Source: Hydrogenophaga sp.
GTDB taxonomy: Bacteria > Pseudomonadota > Gammaproteobacteria > Burkholderiales > Burkholderiaceae_C
Assembly: GCA_030684755.1 (NCBI GenBank)
Contig: JAUXXN010000330.1
Location: 1 to 23,744, forward strand
Direction of reading: 5' to 3'
DNA length: 23,744 nt
Shown here piece after piece: positions 7,683-14,549 of the stretch. The translations under genes were made by a program, and so were the position numbers. The notes under the pieces are model-generated. The model had not been told where the DNA came from. It saw only the letters and a list, made by a program, of their open reading frames with translations, and made no database searches. The first letter of the stretch is position 1; every line of letters starts with the position of its first letter.

Positions 7683-8054
7683 ATGAAACTGCTGATCGTT
7701 GATGACTCCAACCTGATTCGCACCCGCATCGCCAGCGTGGTCGAAACCACGCAGATGAAGGGCGTTTCCATCGTTGGCCTGGCTCGTAACGGGCGCGAAG
7801 CCATTCGCATTGCCCGTGACACCCGGCCTGACGTGGTGACCATGGACCTGACCATGCCCGAAATGGACGGCGTGGAAACTATCCGAGAAATGATGCGCCT
7901 GCCCAACCCACCCAACATCTTGGTGGTCAGCGCGCTCAACGACAAATCGACCGCCATCTCTGCACTGCGCTTGGGTGCACGCGGATTTATCAACAAACCC
8001 TTCACCGACGACGAGCTGCGACTGGCTTTGCTCGACGTGTGCAACGCCAACTGA
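7683..8054 (+). CDS. CheY-like single-domain response regulator
   Basis: A 123-residue stand-alone receiver domain, with AAAGGGG just upstream. The acidic pair is Asp7-Asp8 (LLIVDDS). The phosphoacceptor is Asp55 in 'VVTMDLTMPEMDG', the switch Ser is Ser83 (VVSA), and the conserved Lys is Lys105 in NKPF. There is no output domain, so it probably acts by protein-protein contact, as CheY does, or passes phosphate onward. It lies 11 bp after the receptor kinase and 10 bp before the cheX-like gene. This suggests that the kinase phosphorylates it and CheX dephosphorylates it. Whether it acts on the flagellar motor, on type IV pili or elsewhere cannot be told from the window. Confidence 0.9.
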   Translation: MKLLIVDDSNLIRTRIASVVETTQMKGVSIVGLARNGREAIRIARDTRPDVVTMDLTMPEMDGVETIREMMRLPNPPNILVVSALNDKSTAISALRLGARGFINKPFTDDELRLALLDVCNAN

Positions 8055-8064
8055 GCACACCCAT

Positions 8065-8520
8065 ATGGCCACTTTGACTGAAGACGACCTGCGAATGTTC
8101 GTGGATGCCGTCAAGCATTACCTCAAAGCCACCACGGGCCAGGAGCCAGAAATCACCTCGGCGTTTTTGGGCGATGACAACGTAACGGGCCACGAGTACA
8201 ACGGCATTGTGAGTTTCATGGGCGGCTACAGCGGCCAAATTTTGGTGTCCATGCCCAAGGGGATGCTGCACGAGTTGCTGATCTTTCAGCACGAAAGCAA
8301 CATCACCGAGAGCAACCTGTTGGACGCTGTGGGCGAGGTGGCCAACACCTTGGCTGGCAACGCTCGCAAGGTGTTCGGTCCAGATTTGGATATTTCGGTC
8401 CCCACGCGCTTGCGAGGCGCGAATGGCATCACGGCCCGGGTACGCCAGCGGCCTTACGTGATCACGTTCCGCTGGAACCGACACCCAGCCCTTGTGTGCG
8501 TCGATCTGGAGCGCCGCTAA
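8065..8520 (+). CDS. cheX: CheX-type chemotaxis phosphatase
   Basis: A 151-residue protein of the CheC/CheX/FliY family, which hydrolyses phospho-CheY. The single active-site signature is 'GEVANTLAGNARK', where Glu91 and Asn94 match the catalytic E-x2-N of CheX. The N-terminal 'FVDAVKHYLKATTG' and the strand 'YNGIVSFMGGYSGQILVSMP' are also typical of CheX. ATG 8065 is the natural start for the family; its ribosome site is weak, so translational coupling to the upstream gene is likely. It is the last gene of the three-gene module and ends 9 bp from the convergent glutamate-amine ligase gene. Its presence argues that the module uses an actively reset phospho-receiver. Confidence 0.85.
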   Translation: MATLTEDDLRMFVDAVKHYLKATTGQEPEITSAFLGDDNVTGHEYNGIVSFMGGYSGQILVSMPKGMLHELLIFQHESNITESNLLDAVGEVANTLAGNARKVFGPDLDISVPTRLRGANGITARVRQRPYVITFRWNRHPALVCVDLERR

Positions 8521-8529
8521 GCCCTCACA

Positions 8530-9876
8530 TCACGCCGCGTCCGCGTAACGTTCCAGCTCCCAGCCGCTCACATGCTGGCTCCAGGCATCCCACTCGGCCT
8601 GTTTGATGGCCAAAAACTGGTCGCAAAAAGCTGTGCCCACCGCTTCGCGCAGGGGGGCGTCTTGGCGCAGCGCGTCCAGCGCGCCGCACAGGTCGTGCGG
8701 CAGGCGCGCGGGCATGGCGTCGCCCCGGGCTTGGCGCTGGTACAGGTCTTCGTCGCACGGTGTCACCGGCGCCAGCGCTTGGTCGATGCCCGACAAGCCA
8801 GCGGCCAGCGTGCCCGCCAGCGCCGCGTAGACATTGCACGACGGGTCGGGCAGGCGCCATTCCAACCGGTTGGCCACGGTGCGCACCAGGCAGGTACGGT
8901 TGTTGTCGCCCACGGTTTTCCACACCGGCGACCAGGTGGTGCCCGACGCGCTGGGGCTGCTGGCCAGGCGCTTGTAGCTGTTCACTGTGGGTGCGCACAG
9001 CGCGGCCAGCGCATCGGCGTGGTGCAGCAGACCCGCCGCAAACTGGTGGCCCAGGGTGCTCAAACCCAGCGCGCCCGCCGGGTCGGCCATCACCGCGTGG
9101 CCTTGCGCGTCGGTCAGGCTCAAATGAAAGTGCAGGCCGCTGCCGGGCGCATGCGCCAGCGGCTTGGGCATGGTGGAAAACACGCAGCCATGCTGCTGCG
9201 CCACGGTTTGCGCCGTCAGTTTGAACAACTGGTAGCGGTCGGCAGCGGCCAGGGCGTCATCGAACCGGTAGTTGATCTCGTACTGTCCGCAGGCGTCCTC
9301 GTGGTCCATCTGTTGCAGCTCGAAACCCAGGTCCGTCAGGTGACGCCGCATGCCGTCCAGGAACCCCAGGTTGCGGTGGATGGCGGCCAAGTCGTAAGAC
9401 GGTTTGGCATGCCGGTCGTCGGCATCGGCCACCTGCCAAGTGCCGTCGGGGCCGCGCCGGAGCAGAAAAAATTCGGGCTCAATGCCCACCCACAGCGTCA
9501 GCCCGCGCTCGGCCAGCCGCGCCACTTGGCGCTTGAGCAACTGGCGCGAACAGGTGTCCAGCGGCTCGCCACCGGCAAAACCGTCGCACACCGCATGCGC
9601 CACACCGGGCATGAACGGCAGGGGCCGCAGCGACCCAGGCACTACGCGCCCAAAGTATTCGCTTCGCGGCCCCATGCGCGGCAGGCCCGTGCCCCAAATG
9701 CTGGGGCCGGCAAAGCCCGCGCCCACCGCCACCGCATCGGGCAGCGCGGCCAGCGGCACCAGCTTGCCTTTGGGCGCGCCGTGCAGGTCGGTGAAGGTGG
9801 TCAACACCGAATGCACGCCTTGCGCCTGCAAGGCGGCCATGCGCTCGGTCAGGGTTGCGGCGGCCCCCAGACTCAC
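8530..9876 (-). CDS. Type III glutamate-ammonia/amine ligase (GlnT/GMAS-like glutamine synthetase family)
   Basis: A 448-residue member of the glutamine synthetase superfamily. The metal and ATP residues are present: Glu133 and Glu135 (GIEPEFF), Glu193 and Glu200 (HEDACGQYEINY), His249 and His251 in GSGLHFHLS, Arg327 (NNRTCLVR) and Glu339 (LEWR). The usual ANPY motif reads CNVY. The 'GPSIWGTGLPRMGPRSEYFG' region is typical of proteins annotated as type III glutamate-ammonia ligase or gamma-glutamylmethylamide synthetase. The start overlaps the gabT stop (ATGA), which implies translational coupling. The context suggests glutamylation of an amine, or nitrogen recovery during polyamine/GABA use, but the amine is unknown. 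It is clearly different from the PuuA-like paralogue at 20489-21856. Confidence 0.8.
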   Translation of the reverse strand: MSLGAAATLTERMAALQAQGVHSVLTTFTDLHGAPKGKLVPLAALPDAVAVGAGFAGPSIWGTGLPRMGPRSEYFGRVVPGSLRPLPFMPGVAHAVCDGFAGGEPLDTCSRQLLKRQVARLAERGLTLWVGIEPEFFLLRRGPDGTWQVADADDRHAKPSYDLAAIHRNLGFLDGMRRHLTDLGFELQQMDHEDACGQYEINYRFDDALAAADRYQLFKLTAQTVAQQHGCVFSTMPKPLAHAPGSGLHFHLSLTDAQGHAVMADPAGALGLSTLGHQFAAGLLHHADALAALCAPTVNSYKRLASSPSASGTTWSPVWKTVGDNNRTCLVRTVANRLEWRLPDPSCNVYAALAGTLAAGLSGIDQALAPVTPCDEDLYQRQARGDAMPARLPHDLCGALDALRQDAPLREAVGTAFCDQFLAIKQAEWDAWSQHVSGWELERYADAA

Positions 9877-11201
9877 GCGGCCACCCCGGACATCACCTCG
9901 GCCATGGCCGCATCCAACACCGCCAAGCCTTCGGCAAACACCGCGTCCTCAATCGTCAGCGGGAACAGGTAGCGGATCACGTTGCCATACACACCGCAGG
10001 TCAGCAGCAGCAGGCCGCGCTTGAGCGCAGCGGCCTGCACCCGCTTGGTCAGGTCGGCGTCGGGCGCACCGTGGGTGTCCACAAACTCGCAGGCCACCAT
10101 GGCCCCCAAGCCGCGCACATCGCCCATGCGCGGGTACTGGGTCTTGGCGGCTGTCAGGTGCGCCAGCAATTGGTCGCCCAGCTGCTGGGCGCGCTCGGGC
10201 AGCTTTTCTTCAGCCATCACATCCAGCACCGCCAGCGCCGCCGCAATGGACAGCGGGTTGCCCGCATACGTGCCGCCCAAGCCGCCCGGGGCCGGGCCGT
10301 CCATGATGGCTTTGCGGCCCGACACCGCCGACAGCGTGGTGCCGCCCGCCATGCTTTTGGCCATGGTGATCAGATCGGGCTTGGCGCCGTAATGCTCCAT
10401 GGCAAACATCTTGCCTGTGCGGGCAAAACCGGTTTGCACCTCGTCGGCAATCAGCAAAATACCGTGCTGGTCGCACAGCTCGCGCAGCCAGCGCACGGCA
10501 GCGGGCTGAATGGGGTTGAAACCGCCCTCGCCCTGCACCGGCTCAAAAATAATGGCCGCCACCCGGCTGGGCTCGATGTCGCACTTGAACAGCTGCTCCA
10601 TCGCGTGCTTCGTGTCTTCCAGCGACGCGCAGTGGCACGGAAACGGTACGTGGTAAATCTCAGGCGGAAACGGGCCAAAACCCGCTTTGTAGGGCTGCAC
10701 CTTGCCGGTCATGGCCACCGCAAACAGGCTGCGGCCATGGAAGGCGCCACCAAACGCAACCACGCCGCTGCGCCCGGTGCTGCTGCGCGCGATCTTGATG
10801 GCGTTTTCCACCGCCTCCGCGCCGGTAGAGAAAAACGCCGTCTTCGCCGGGCCGTCAATCGGCACGATGGCGTTGATGCGCTCAGCCAGTTGCACATATT
10901 CGGTGTACGGCACCACCTGGTAGCAACTGTGCGTGAAACGCTGCAGCTGCGCCGCAATGGCCGCCTGCACCTTGGGGTGCACATGCCCGGTGTTGAGCAC
11001 CGCAATGCCACCCGCAAAGTCGATGAAGCGCCGCCCTTCAATGTCCCAAAACTCGGCGTTTTTGGCATGGCTGATGAAAAAGTCGCCCATCACACCCACC
11101 CCGCGTGGGGTGGCATCTAGGCGGCGCTGGTGCCAGGTGGCGTTGGTGTGGGGATATGCGTCGATTGCAACGATCTCGGCAGCGGTGGTGGGTGCGTTCA
11201 T
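9873..11201 (-). CDS. gabT: 4-aminobutyrate-2-oxoglutarate aminotransferase
   Basis: A 442-residue class III PLP aminotransferase of usual GabT length. It converts GABA and 2-oxoglutarate to succinate semialdehyde and glutamate in the cytoplasm. Visible signatures are FSTGAEAVENAIKIAR (124-139, PLP phosphate site), FEPVQGEGGF (219-228), IADEVQTGFARTG with the PLP Asp253, and the Schiff-base Lys282 in 'LITMAKSMAGG'. An AGGAAA ribosome site precedes ATG 11201. The gene sits in the minus-strand cluster after puuC and the DUF4160/DUF2442 pair, and overlaps the ligase gene downstream by 4 bp. It would take over the GABA released by PuuD. No gabD is visible in the window. Confidence 0.92.
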   Translation of the reverse strand: MNAPTTAAEIVAIDAYPHTNATWHQRRLDATPRGVGVMGDFFISHAKNAEFWDIEGRRFIDFAGGIAVLNTGHVHPKVQAAIAAQLQRFTHSCYQVVPYTEYVQLAERINAIVPIDGPAKTAFFSTGAEAVENAIKIARSSTGRSGVVAFGGAFHGRSLFAVAMTGKVQPYKAGFGPFPPEIYHVPFPCHCASLEDTKHAMEQLFKCDIEPSRVAAIIFEPVQGEGGFNPIQPAAVRWLRELCDQHGILLIADEVQTGFARTGKMFAMEHYGAKPDLITMAKSMAGGTTLSAVSGRKAIMDGPAPGGLGGTYAGNPLSIAAALAVLDVMAEEKLPERAQQLGDQLLAHLTAAKTQYPRMGDVRGLGAMVACEFVDTHGAPDADLTKRVQAAALKRGLLLLTCGVYGNVIRYLFPLTIEDAVFAEGLAVLDAAMAEVMSGVAA

Positions 11202-11333
11202 GGGTGTTTCCTATCAATCAAAGGAGCGTACTTTTCAGCTCAGGCCAGCAGTAAGGGTCAATTTGGTTCAGATAGCACATGCTTTTTTGTGGGCGGGGGC
11301 AACCTCGCTGATTTATTTTGTCCATGATGGTGG

Positions 11334-11609
11334 TCATAAAACACCAGCGACACCCACACCCGCCATACAGCTGTCTTCAACAGGCACAGACCGGTCAAAC
11401 AAGGTTTCTGGCGCAATGTCCAAACCACCGGGCCAACACACCGTATCCAACGCCACATGCGCCTGCCTGAACAGCGCCTCGTCCTTCAAGCGACGAAAGT
11501 CACCCCTCTCCAAGTACGGGCGCACGTCAAACCATCGGTGGTCTCCGGTGTTGAACCAAAGCTCCAGTGAAAAGTTGGCATGCGGTACTACACGTACAAC
11601 GGTTTCCAT
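11334..11609 (-). CDS. DUF2442-domain protein
   Basis: 91 residues from ATG 11609. The core 'FSLELWFNTGDHRWFDVRPY' followed by 'FRRLKDEALFRQAHV' and 'DTVCWPGGLDIAPETLF' is the recognisable DUF2442 pattern. It follows the DUF4160 gene by 13 bp, and that pairing recurs widely in bacteria. The pairs are often suspected to be toxin-antitoxin-like, but I know of no settled function. The upstream extension to 11660 is unlikely because it would overlap the preceding gene. The C-terminal tail (VEDSCMAGVGVAGVL) is not part of the domain. It lies within the puuC-gabT interval, so it may be co-transcribed with catabolic genes. Confidence 0.8.
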   Translation of the reverse strand: METVVRVVPHANFSLELWFNTGDHRWFDVRPYLERGDFRRLKDEALFRQAHVALDTVCWPGGLDIAPETLFDRSVPVEDSCMAGVGVAGVL

Positions 11610-11622
11610 AACGTTCTCGCTT

Positions 11623-11892
11623 TCAGCGCAACGGCTCAATCGGGAAAGGGGTTTGGCCATTCACAGCCAACTCCCAATCGGCCAACAACGATTCGCGGTG
11701 AATCTCGATCCAGGCTTGCACCAGCCGCGTTTTTGAGACGGGGAGCGCACCGCTCAGCAAGGCACCATCCAAAATAGAAAAAGAGGCGTCTTGCCCTTGG
11801 TACTTGGCGTGAATGTGGGGCAGCTTGTGCCTCTCATCATCGAAAAAATACAGGCAAATGACAATCCCATAAAACATGCTGATGGTAGGCAT
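11623..11892 (-). CDS. DUF4160-domain protein
   Basis: 89 residues from ATG 11892, with a clear AAGGAG ribosome site. The family signature is present: 'MPTISMFYGIVICLYFFDDE', the histidine cluster 'RHKLPHIHAKYQGQ' (His22, His26, His28), and the C-terminal 'WIEIHRESLLADWELAVNG' helix. DUF4160 proteins are small soluble proteins usually encoded just before a DUF2442 gene, as here. A toxin-antitoxin-like role is often proposed but unproven. The gene begins 36 bp after the puuC stop on the same strand, so read-through from puuC is likely. Confidence 0.85.
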   Translation of the reverse strand: MPTISMFYGIVICLYFFDDERHKLPHIHAKYQGQDASFSILDGALLSGALPVSKTRLVQAWIEIHRESLLADWELAVNGQTPFPIEPLR

Positions 11893-11928
11893 AACGCTCC
11901 TTGCTGCGCGGTCACTTCGCCCAACGGC

Positions 11929-13422
11929 TCACACCGGCGAATCAATCCGAATCCAAGTCGTCTTTGTCTCGGTGTACTTGTCAAACGCGTGCAGCGACTT
12001 GTCGCGCCCCACGCCGCTTTGCTTGAAGCCACCAAACGGCACCGTGATGTCGTCTTCGTCGTACTGGTTCACATGCACCGTGCCGGCGCGCAGCGCGCGG
12101 GCCACGCCGTGGGCCTTGTTGATGTCGCTGGTCCACACCGCAGCCTGCAAGCCGTAGATGCTGTTGTTGGCCTCTCGCACCACGCTGGCCGCGTCGGTGA
12201 AGCTCAGCACGCTCAGCACCGGGCCAAAAATCTCTTCGCGCGCAATCGTCATCTGCGGCGTCACGCCGTCAAAAATGGTGGGCTGCACATAACAACCGCC
12301 CGCCACCGGCGCGGCCAGCGCGCCACCGGCCAGCAGCGTCGCGCCCTCGCTCTGGCCCAGGCCGATGTAGCGCATCACGTTGTCCAGCTGCACTTGGTCC
12401 ACGATGGCGCCCATCACCGTGCCCTTGTCCAGCGGGTTGCCCGGCTGGTAGTTGGGCACCAGCTTCAGGGCTTTTTCCAAAAACGCGTCTTTGATGCTGG
12501 CTTCCACAAACAAACGCGACGGCGCGTTGCAGCTCTCGCCTTGGTTGAAGAAGATGCTGCCCACGGCGGCTTCCACGGCGCGGTCCAGGTTGGGGCAGTC
12601 GGCAAACACAATGTTGGGCGACTTACCGCCCAGCTCGGTCCAGGCGCGTTTCAGGTTGCTCTGCCCCGCCATCACATGAATTTGCTTGCCCACGCGGGTG
12701 CTGCCGGTGAAGGCGATGCAATCCACGTCCATGTGGAGCGCCAGCGGGCTGCCCGCCTCGGGGCCGTAACCCGGCACCACGTTGAACACGCCGGGTGGAA
12801 TGCCGGCGGCCAGCGCCAGCTCGGCTAGGCGCAGCGCGGTGAGCGGGCTTTTTTCGCTGGGCTTGAGCACCACCGAATTGCCCGCCGCCAGCGCGGGCGC
12901 AATCTTCCACGCGGCCATGATCATGGGGTAGTTCCACGGCACGATGACGCCCACCACACCCACCGGCTCGCGGGTGATGAGGGCCAACGCGCTGCGGCCC
13001 GTGGGCGCGATTTCGTCGTACACCTTGTCCACCGCCTCGCCATACCAGCGGATGCAGTTGGCCGCGCTGTTCACGTCCACGCCCTTGGCGTATTTGATGG
13101 GCTTGCCCATGTCCAGCGTTTCCATCAGCGCCAGCTCGTCGGCATGCGCCAGCAACTGGTCGGCAAACTTGATCATGATGCGCTTGCGCTGCGCTGGCGC
13201 CATGCCGCTCCAGCGGCGCGACTCAAACGCCGCCCGGCCTGCCGCCACCGCCGCGTCAATGTCGGCCTGGCCGCAGCGCGCCACGGTGGTCAGCAAGCGG
13301 CCATCGACCGGCGACAGGCAGTCAAAGGTCTGGCCGTCCAGCGCGGTCACGCGCTCGCCGTTGATGACGGCGCGGCCGTCGAAGCTGGGGGGTGGTGGGG
13401 TGGATGCGTGGGTGTCGGTCAT
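11929..13422 (-). CDS. puuC: Gamma-glutamyl-gamma-aminobutyraldehyde dehydrogenase (aldehyde dehydrogenase)
   Basis: A 497-residue NAD(P)-dependent aldehyde dehydrogenase with all catalytic positions: Asn164 (VPWNYP), Glu263 (TELGGKSPN), the nucleotide-binding FTGSTRVGKQI (238-248), and the nucleophile Cys298 in NQGESCNAP. The length and 'TVHVNQYDEDDITVPFGGFK' near the C-terminus fit the PuuC/AldH group, which oxidises gamma-glutamyl-gamma-aminobutyraldehyde to gamma-glutamyl-GABA and can also take related aminoaldehydes. It leads a minus-strand set (puuC, DUF4160, DUF2442, gabT, ligase). The placement with puuA, puuD, spuC and pot genes in the same region supports the PuuC assignment over a generic ALDH. 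Confidence 0.85.
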   Translation of the reverse strand: MTDTHASTPPPPSFDGRAVINGERVTALDGQTFDCLSPVDGRLLTTVARCGQADIDAAVAAGRAAFESRRWSGMAPAQRKRIMIKFADQLLAHADELALMETLDMGKPIKYAKGVDVNSAANCIRWYGEAVDKVYDEIAPTGRSALALITREPVGVVGVIVPWNYPMIMAAWKIAPALAAGNSVVLKPSEKSPLTALRLAELALAAGIPPGVFNVVPGYGPEAGSPLALHMDVDCIAFTGSTRVGKQIHVMAGQSNLKRAWTELGGKSPNIVFADCPNLDRAVEAAVGSIFFNQGESCNAPSRLFVEASIKDAFLEKALKLVPNYQPGNPLDKGTVMGAIVDQVQLDNVMRYIGLGQSEGATLLAGGALAAPVAGGCYVQPTIFDGVTPQMTIAREEIFGPVLSVLSFTDAASVVREANNSIYGLQAAVWTSDINKAHGVARALRAGTVHVNQYDEDDITVPFGGFKQSGVGRDKSLHAFDKYTETKTTWIRIDSPV

Positions 13423-13519
13423 GGGCCATGTTCCTCGTGTGAATTGGCTCCATGCTACGCCGGTTTATGGGGTTGCAAGGTATCCACTTGGCGCGGGGGA
13501 CAGCACGCCACCGGGGTGG

Positions 13520-13645
13520 ATGCGGTCAAAATCGCACCACCCATTCAAACACCCGCTCAAGTCAGGCAAGGTCACGGTGCCGCACCCCAAAAAAGACCTG
13601 CCCCTTCCCACGGTGCGCAGCATCTTGAAACAGGCGGGCCTTTGA
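13520..13645 (+). pseudogene. hicA: HicA toxin, 3' fragment
   Basis: The frame ending at TGA 13643-13645 reads SHHPFKHPLKSGKVTVPHPK and then LPLPTVRSILKQAGL, the C-terminal two-thirds of a HicA mRNA interferase. It keeps the SHH region that holds the conserved active-site His. The N-terminal strand and helix (about 20 residues, normally ending in DGW..v..kGSHH) are missing or scrambled: only GWM precedes the conserved part, and the usual Gly before SHH is Lys. An ATG at 13520 could give a 41-residue peptide, but that is too short for a normal HicA. An intact hicB follows, separated by a palindromic element. This is most likely a disabled toxin gene. Confidence 0.7.
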
Positions 13646-13653
13646 GGCTTTTA

Positions 13654-13756
13654 CAGGACTTGCGCAAAGCCGTCAGGGCTAGGCGCGAAGCCGCAGACAG
13701 TACGCAGGTACGGCAAGGCAAAGCAACAACGCCATAGCGGTTTTGCGCAAGTCCTG
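13654..13756. repeat. 103-bp palindromic element between hicA fragment and hicB
   Basis: The terminal arms CAGGACTTGCGCAAAGCC (13654-13671) and GGTTTTGCGCAAGTCCTG (13739-13756) are inverted repeats with 17 of 18 positions matching. The interior holds GGCGCGAAGCCGCAGACAG and no open frame. The form is that of a MITE/REP-like non-autonomous element. I recall similar 'ggacttgcgcaa' palindromes in Comamonadaceae intergenic regions, but that needs a search. With the hicA fragment it accounts for most of the interval 13423-13776. Confidence 0.7.
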
Positions 13757-13776
13757 ATTTTTACGAAAGGTTGAAC

Positions 13777-14166
13777 ATGCTTTACCCGGTTTACGTGCAT
13801 GTGGGCAGCGCACAAGAGGCCCACGGCGTGGTGTTCCCCGATTTTCCCGGCTGCTTTTCTGCGGCTGACACCTGGGACGAATTGCCCGCCGCCATTCAAG
13901 AAGCAGCCGAAGCCCACTTCTATGTCGAGCACGAGGCGGTACCACCGCCCACGCCCTTGGAGCAACTGGTCGACCACCCCGACTACCACGGTGGCGTGTG
14001 GCTGCTGGCGGACATTGACCTGAGCCGCCTTCAAACCAAACCCGTGCGGCTGAACATCAGCCTGCCCGCCCACTTGGTGCAACAAATTGACGCCTACGCT
14101 GGCGCGCACCACCTGACCCGCTCGGGCTTTTTGGCCCGTGCTGCGCAACAGACGATGCAGGGTTGA
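13777..14166 (+). CDS. hicB: HicB antitoxin
   Basis: 129 residues from ATG 13777, with GAAAGG six bases upstream. A TTG at 13771 abuts that site and is less likely. The N-terminal partial RNase H-like fold carries the HicB signature 'GVVFPDFPGCFSAADTWDEL' (17-36). The C-terminus is a ribbon-helix-helix DNA-binding domain, 'VRLNISLPAHLVQQIDAYAG' (90-109) with the following 'LTRSGFLARAA' helix. HicB neutralises HicA and represses its own operon. Here the partner hicA upstream is only a fragment, and a palindromic element lies between, so this may be an orphan antitoxin whose promoter has changed. The reading frame looks intact and complete. Confidence 0.88.
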   Translation: MLYPVYVHVGSAQEAHGVVFPDFPGCFSAADTWDELPAAIQEAAEAHFYVEHEAVPPPTPLEQLVDHPDYHGGVWLLADIDLSRLQTKPVRLNISLPAHLVQQIDAYAGAHHLTRSGFLARAAQQTMQG

Positions 14167-14299
14167 GAGGCTGATCAGACCGCCCGGAACGTGCGTGGGG
14201 TTAGGTGTGCAACGCGGGTCGCAGCGAGGCCATGGCCTGTGCACCCACGTTTGCGCTTTGCAACCGCACAGCAAGGTACAAAAACCTACGGGAATTTCT

Positions 14300-14391
14300 A
14301 TTGATCCGGCCCTATGAAATAGGATGCCCCTCACCCCGACCCTCTCCCGCAAGCGGGAGAGGGAGTGAAGAAAAAACCGGGCCGAATCAAT
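14300..14391. repeat. 92-bp palindromic element with internal hairpin
   Basis: The outer arms ATTGATCCGGCCC (14300-14312) and GGGCCGAATCAAT (14379-14391) match at 12 of 13 positions. Inside is a perfect 11-bp inverted repeat, CCCTCTCCCGC (14340-14350) with GCGGGAGAGGG (14353-14363). No coding frame is evident. Its form suggests a small non-autonomous mobile or REP-like element. The central hairpin could also act as a bidirectional transcription barrier between convergent hicB and potI. In the remaining interval, 14167-14299 shows nothing I recognise. Confidence 0.6.
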
Positions 14392-14549
14392 AATATCTGC
14401 CGGGCCTCGTGCAACGCTTGTTGGCTACCTGGCGTCAGCGTTGCGAGTGGCGCGGCCATCATGTCACCGGCATTGCCGCCCACACAGTACAGGCAGGGTT
14501 GAATGGAGCGGATGCAGTCCACAGGGACATTGCGGACGGCTGCCCCCAC
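14392..14549 (-). other. Possible short open frame just after potI, unrecognised
   Basis: A GTG codon follows the potI stop directly on the minus strand (TGA then GTG) and opens a frame with 'VDCIRSIQPCLYCVGGNAGD' that runs into the palindromic element. It contains a C-x2-C motif (PCLYC) but no ribosome site. I do not recognise the protein. It could be a real gene truncated by the element, or simply open by chance. Confidence 0.2.

Noticed and set aside
8572..11120. Two long plus-strand frames opposite the ligase and gabT
   Set aside because: The composition is shadow-like, with many His, Gln and Arg, and there are no motifs. The opposite strand encodes complete, well-conserved enzymes.
13654..14391. 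Possible CRISPR or composite transposon around hicB
   Set aside because: The two palindromes differ in sequence, there are no regularly spaced direct repeats, and no transposase or cas gene is present.
14205..14393. Short plus-strand frame through the second palindromic element
   Set aside because: Its C-terminus is encoded by the repeat, and no ribosome site or family was seen.
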